A stretch of 54,826 nucleotides of DNA from Micromonospora yasonensis (GTDB lineage Bacteria > Actinomycetota > Actinomycetes > Mycobacteriales > Micromonosporaceae): the NCBI RefSeq assembly GCF_026013475.1, contig NZ_JAPDPH010000021.1, positions 1 to 54,826 of the forward strand, written 5' to 3'. Made by a program: the position numbers and the translations under genes. Positions within the stretch are counted from its first letter, which is position 1, and every line of letters begins with the position of its first letter. Below, piece by piece: positions 53,674-54,826 of the stretch. A model generated the notes under the pieces. It had not been told where the DNA came from, searched no databases, and saw only the letters and a list, made by a program, of their open reading frames with translations.

Positions 53674-53715
53674 CGACGGCGCCGGCACGCGCTGCTCGCG
53701 CGGCCGGCGCCGTCG
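53674..53715. terminator. bidirectional hairpin between LacI gene and rhamnosidase
   Basis: Perfect 13-bp arms (CGACGGCGCCGGC at 53674-53686 and its complement at 53703-53715) flank 16 nt that can pair further (CGCG/CGCG). It separates two convergent genes. Confidence 0.75.
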
Positions 53716-53721
53716 CTCCGC

Positions 53722-54826
53722 TCAGGCGGTCGGCGCGGAACTGCTCACGAACCGCCAGGTGCCGGCGGCCACCGTGTGCACCAGATAGCCGTCCGCCATC
53801 CGCCGGGCGGTCACCAGCCCACCGGGCGACGCCTCGACGTCCTCGGCCCGCGCCGCGGGCACGTGCACCTCGGCGGTGGCGCCCACCGGCACCTGCACGG
53901 TCAGCTCGAACCGGCCGTCCTGGAGTCGCCAGGCCGACGACGCCCGGCCGCGGACCGTGTCCACCGCCGCCGACGCGGCGGTCACCTCGGCGCGGGCGTC
54001 CGGCCGTACCACGATGCGGCCCCAGCCGTCGGCGACCGGGCGCAGGCCGGCCACGTGCTCGTAGAGCCACTGCACGACGGTGCCGTGGAAGTAGTGCTGC
54101 CGGGAGCGCGTCGACGTGGGCCACATCTCCCACATGGTGTCGGCGCCGTTGTCCACCCAGTAGCCCCAGCTCGGGTACGTCCGCTGCCGCGCCACCCGGG
54201 CCGCCACGTCGGCGTGGCCGTGCGCGGTCAGCACCGGCAGCAGAACGCTGGTGCCGAGGCAGCCGGTGTTGAGGTGCCCGCCGCGCTCGCGGATGTCGGC
54301 GACCAGGTTGTCCATCACGGCGCCGACCAGGTCGTCGGGCACCAGCCCGAAGGCCAGCGGCACCGCGTTGGAGGTCTGCCGGTAGCCGGGGTCGCGGGCG
54401 GTGCGGTAGAGCCCGCGCGTCCGGTCCAGGAACGTCTCGTTGAGCCGGTCCCGCAGCCCCGCCGCCGCGGTACGGAACCGGGCGGCCTGCGCGTCCTGGC
54501 CGGTCAGCTCGCCGACCTCGGCGGTGGCCACCAGCGCCCGGTGCAGGTACGCGGTGGCGGTGAGCCGGGTGTCCTCCGGCGGGTTGCCGCCGGTGCCCGG
54601 GGACAGGTAGTCGCCGAGGGCGGTCACGGCCAGCCCGTCGCGCAGCCGGCCCAGCTCCCACTCCAGGTAGTCGACCACCGGCTGCCAGTGCTGCCGCAGC
54701 AGCCGGTCGTCGCCGTACCACCGGTGCATCTCGCGCAGCACGAACGGGTAGACGGTCGTCCACTCCGGCGCCGGGGCGAGCTCCTGGTAGCCCCAGCCGC
54801 CGCTGGGCACGATCACCGGCACCACG
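53722..54826 (-). CDS. alpha-L-rhamnosidase GH78, C-terminal part (5' end outside window)
   Basis: Only the C-terminal 368 residues are in the window. They include the GH78 (alpha/alpha)6 barrel end: SGGWGYQELAPAPEWTTVYPFVLREMHRWYGD in parts (WTTVYPFVLREMHRWYGD), LGDYLSPG, TSNAVPLAFGLVPD, GHLNTGCLGTSVLLPVL, GADTMWEMWP and SRQHYFHGTVVQWLYEHVAGL. The C-terminal beta-sandwich carries WGRIVVRPD and AEVHVPAARAEDV. These match bacterial GH78 inverting rhamnosidases. It would release L-rhamnose for the operon on the left; the signal peptide, if any, and the catalytic Asp/Glu region are beyond the edge. Confidence 0.9.
   Translation of the reverse strand, partial: VVPVIVPSGGWGYQELAPAPEWTTVYPFVLREMHRWYGDDRLLRQHWQPVVDYLEWELGRLRDGLAVTALGDYLSPGTGGNPPEDTRLTATAYLHRALVATAEVGELTGQDAQAARFRTAAAGLRDRLNETFLDRTRGLYRTARDPGYRQTSNAVPLAFGLVPDDLVGAVMDNLVADIRERGGHLNTGCLGTSVLLPVLTAHGHADVAARVARQRTYPSWGYWVDNGADTMWEMWPTSTRSRQHYFHGTVVQWLYEHVAGLRPVADGWGRIVVRPDARAEVTAASAAVDTVRGRASSAWRLQDGRFELTVQVPVGATAEVHVPAARAEDVEASPGGLVTARRMADGYLVHTVAAGTWRFVSSSAPTA

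Overview
The window is high-GC DNA with dense GTG/TTG/ATG starts, many 1-4 bp ATGA/GTGA/TTGA gene overlaps, strong third-position G/C bias, Tat and lipoprotein signals, a SigE-family ECF sigma factor and actinobacterial-type ABC importers. It looks like chromosomal DNA of an actinomycete, most likely a Micromonosporaceae-type soil organism (inference; no rRNA or other phylogenetic marker is present). I saw no tRNA, rRNA, CRISPR array, insertion sequence or phage gene. Almost every gene is metabolic, and most sit in a few catabolic or transport loci.

Layout. 1-2290 (+): the 3' part of a polytopic membrane protein (probably GT-C type) and a GtrB/DPM1-like GT2 glycosyltransferase. 2220-10357 (-): one tightly coupled eight-gene operon, running from an oligopeptide-type ABC importer (SBP, two permeases, two ATPases) through an aldo/keto reductase and an HpcH/HpaI aldolase to a cytoplasmic BNR/Asp-box beta-propeller. 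Divergent from it, 10583-13620 (+) holds a four-carbon acid-sugar kinase (DUF1537), a PdxA2-like dehydrogenase and a DeoR regulator, i.e. the known tetronate-to-DHAP module. Paired inverted repeats in and near the shared promoter region are candidate operators.

13737-26456 is the most unusual region. It combines a Tat-exported flavin amine oxidase, a SIS-domain sugar-phosphate protein, a maltokinase-like putative glucosamine kinase, a spermidine/putrescine-type ABC importer (PotDBCA), a TetR regulator, a UGT-like glycosyltransferase, a PuuB-like FAD oxidase and an aminobutyraldehyde-type dehydrogenase. Three of its promoters carry the same TTGAA-N6-TTCA-like element at or near the -10, so I propose that the TetR protein controls the whole set. 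The gene set suggests uptake and processing (or glycosylation) of an amino-sugar/polyamine type compound.

26500-39393 is a mosaic of single genes: a GHL10-type glycoside hydrolase, a FUSC-family membrane protein, a D-Ala-D-Ala carboxypeptidase, an ECF sigma factor coupled to a membrane beta-propeller-like protein, a MalY/PatB lyase with a DUF218 protein, a frameshifted Vat-like acetyltransferase, a class III aminotransferase and a voltage-gated-type ion channel with a C-terminal calcium-loop-like motif.

39441-54826 is a full L-rhamnose locus. A 12-gene minus-strand operon runs rhaT-Q-P-S importer, mutarotase, isomerase, fused rhamnulose-1-P aldolase/lactaldehyde dehydrogenase, small HTH protein, rhamnulokinase and lutABC (L-lactate to pyruvate). 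It is divergent from a LacI regulator with two LacI-type operators, and a partial GH78 alpha-L-rhamnosidase lies at the edge. Together these would take a rhamnoside to DHAP plus pyruvate.
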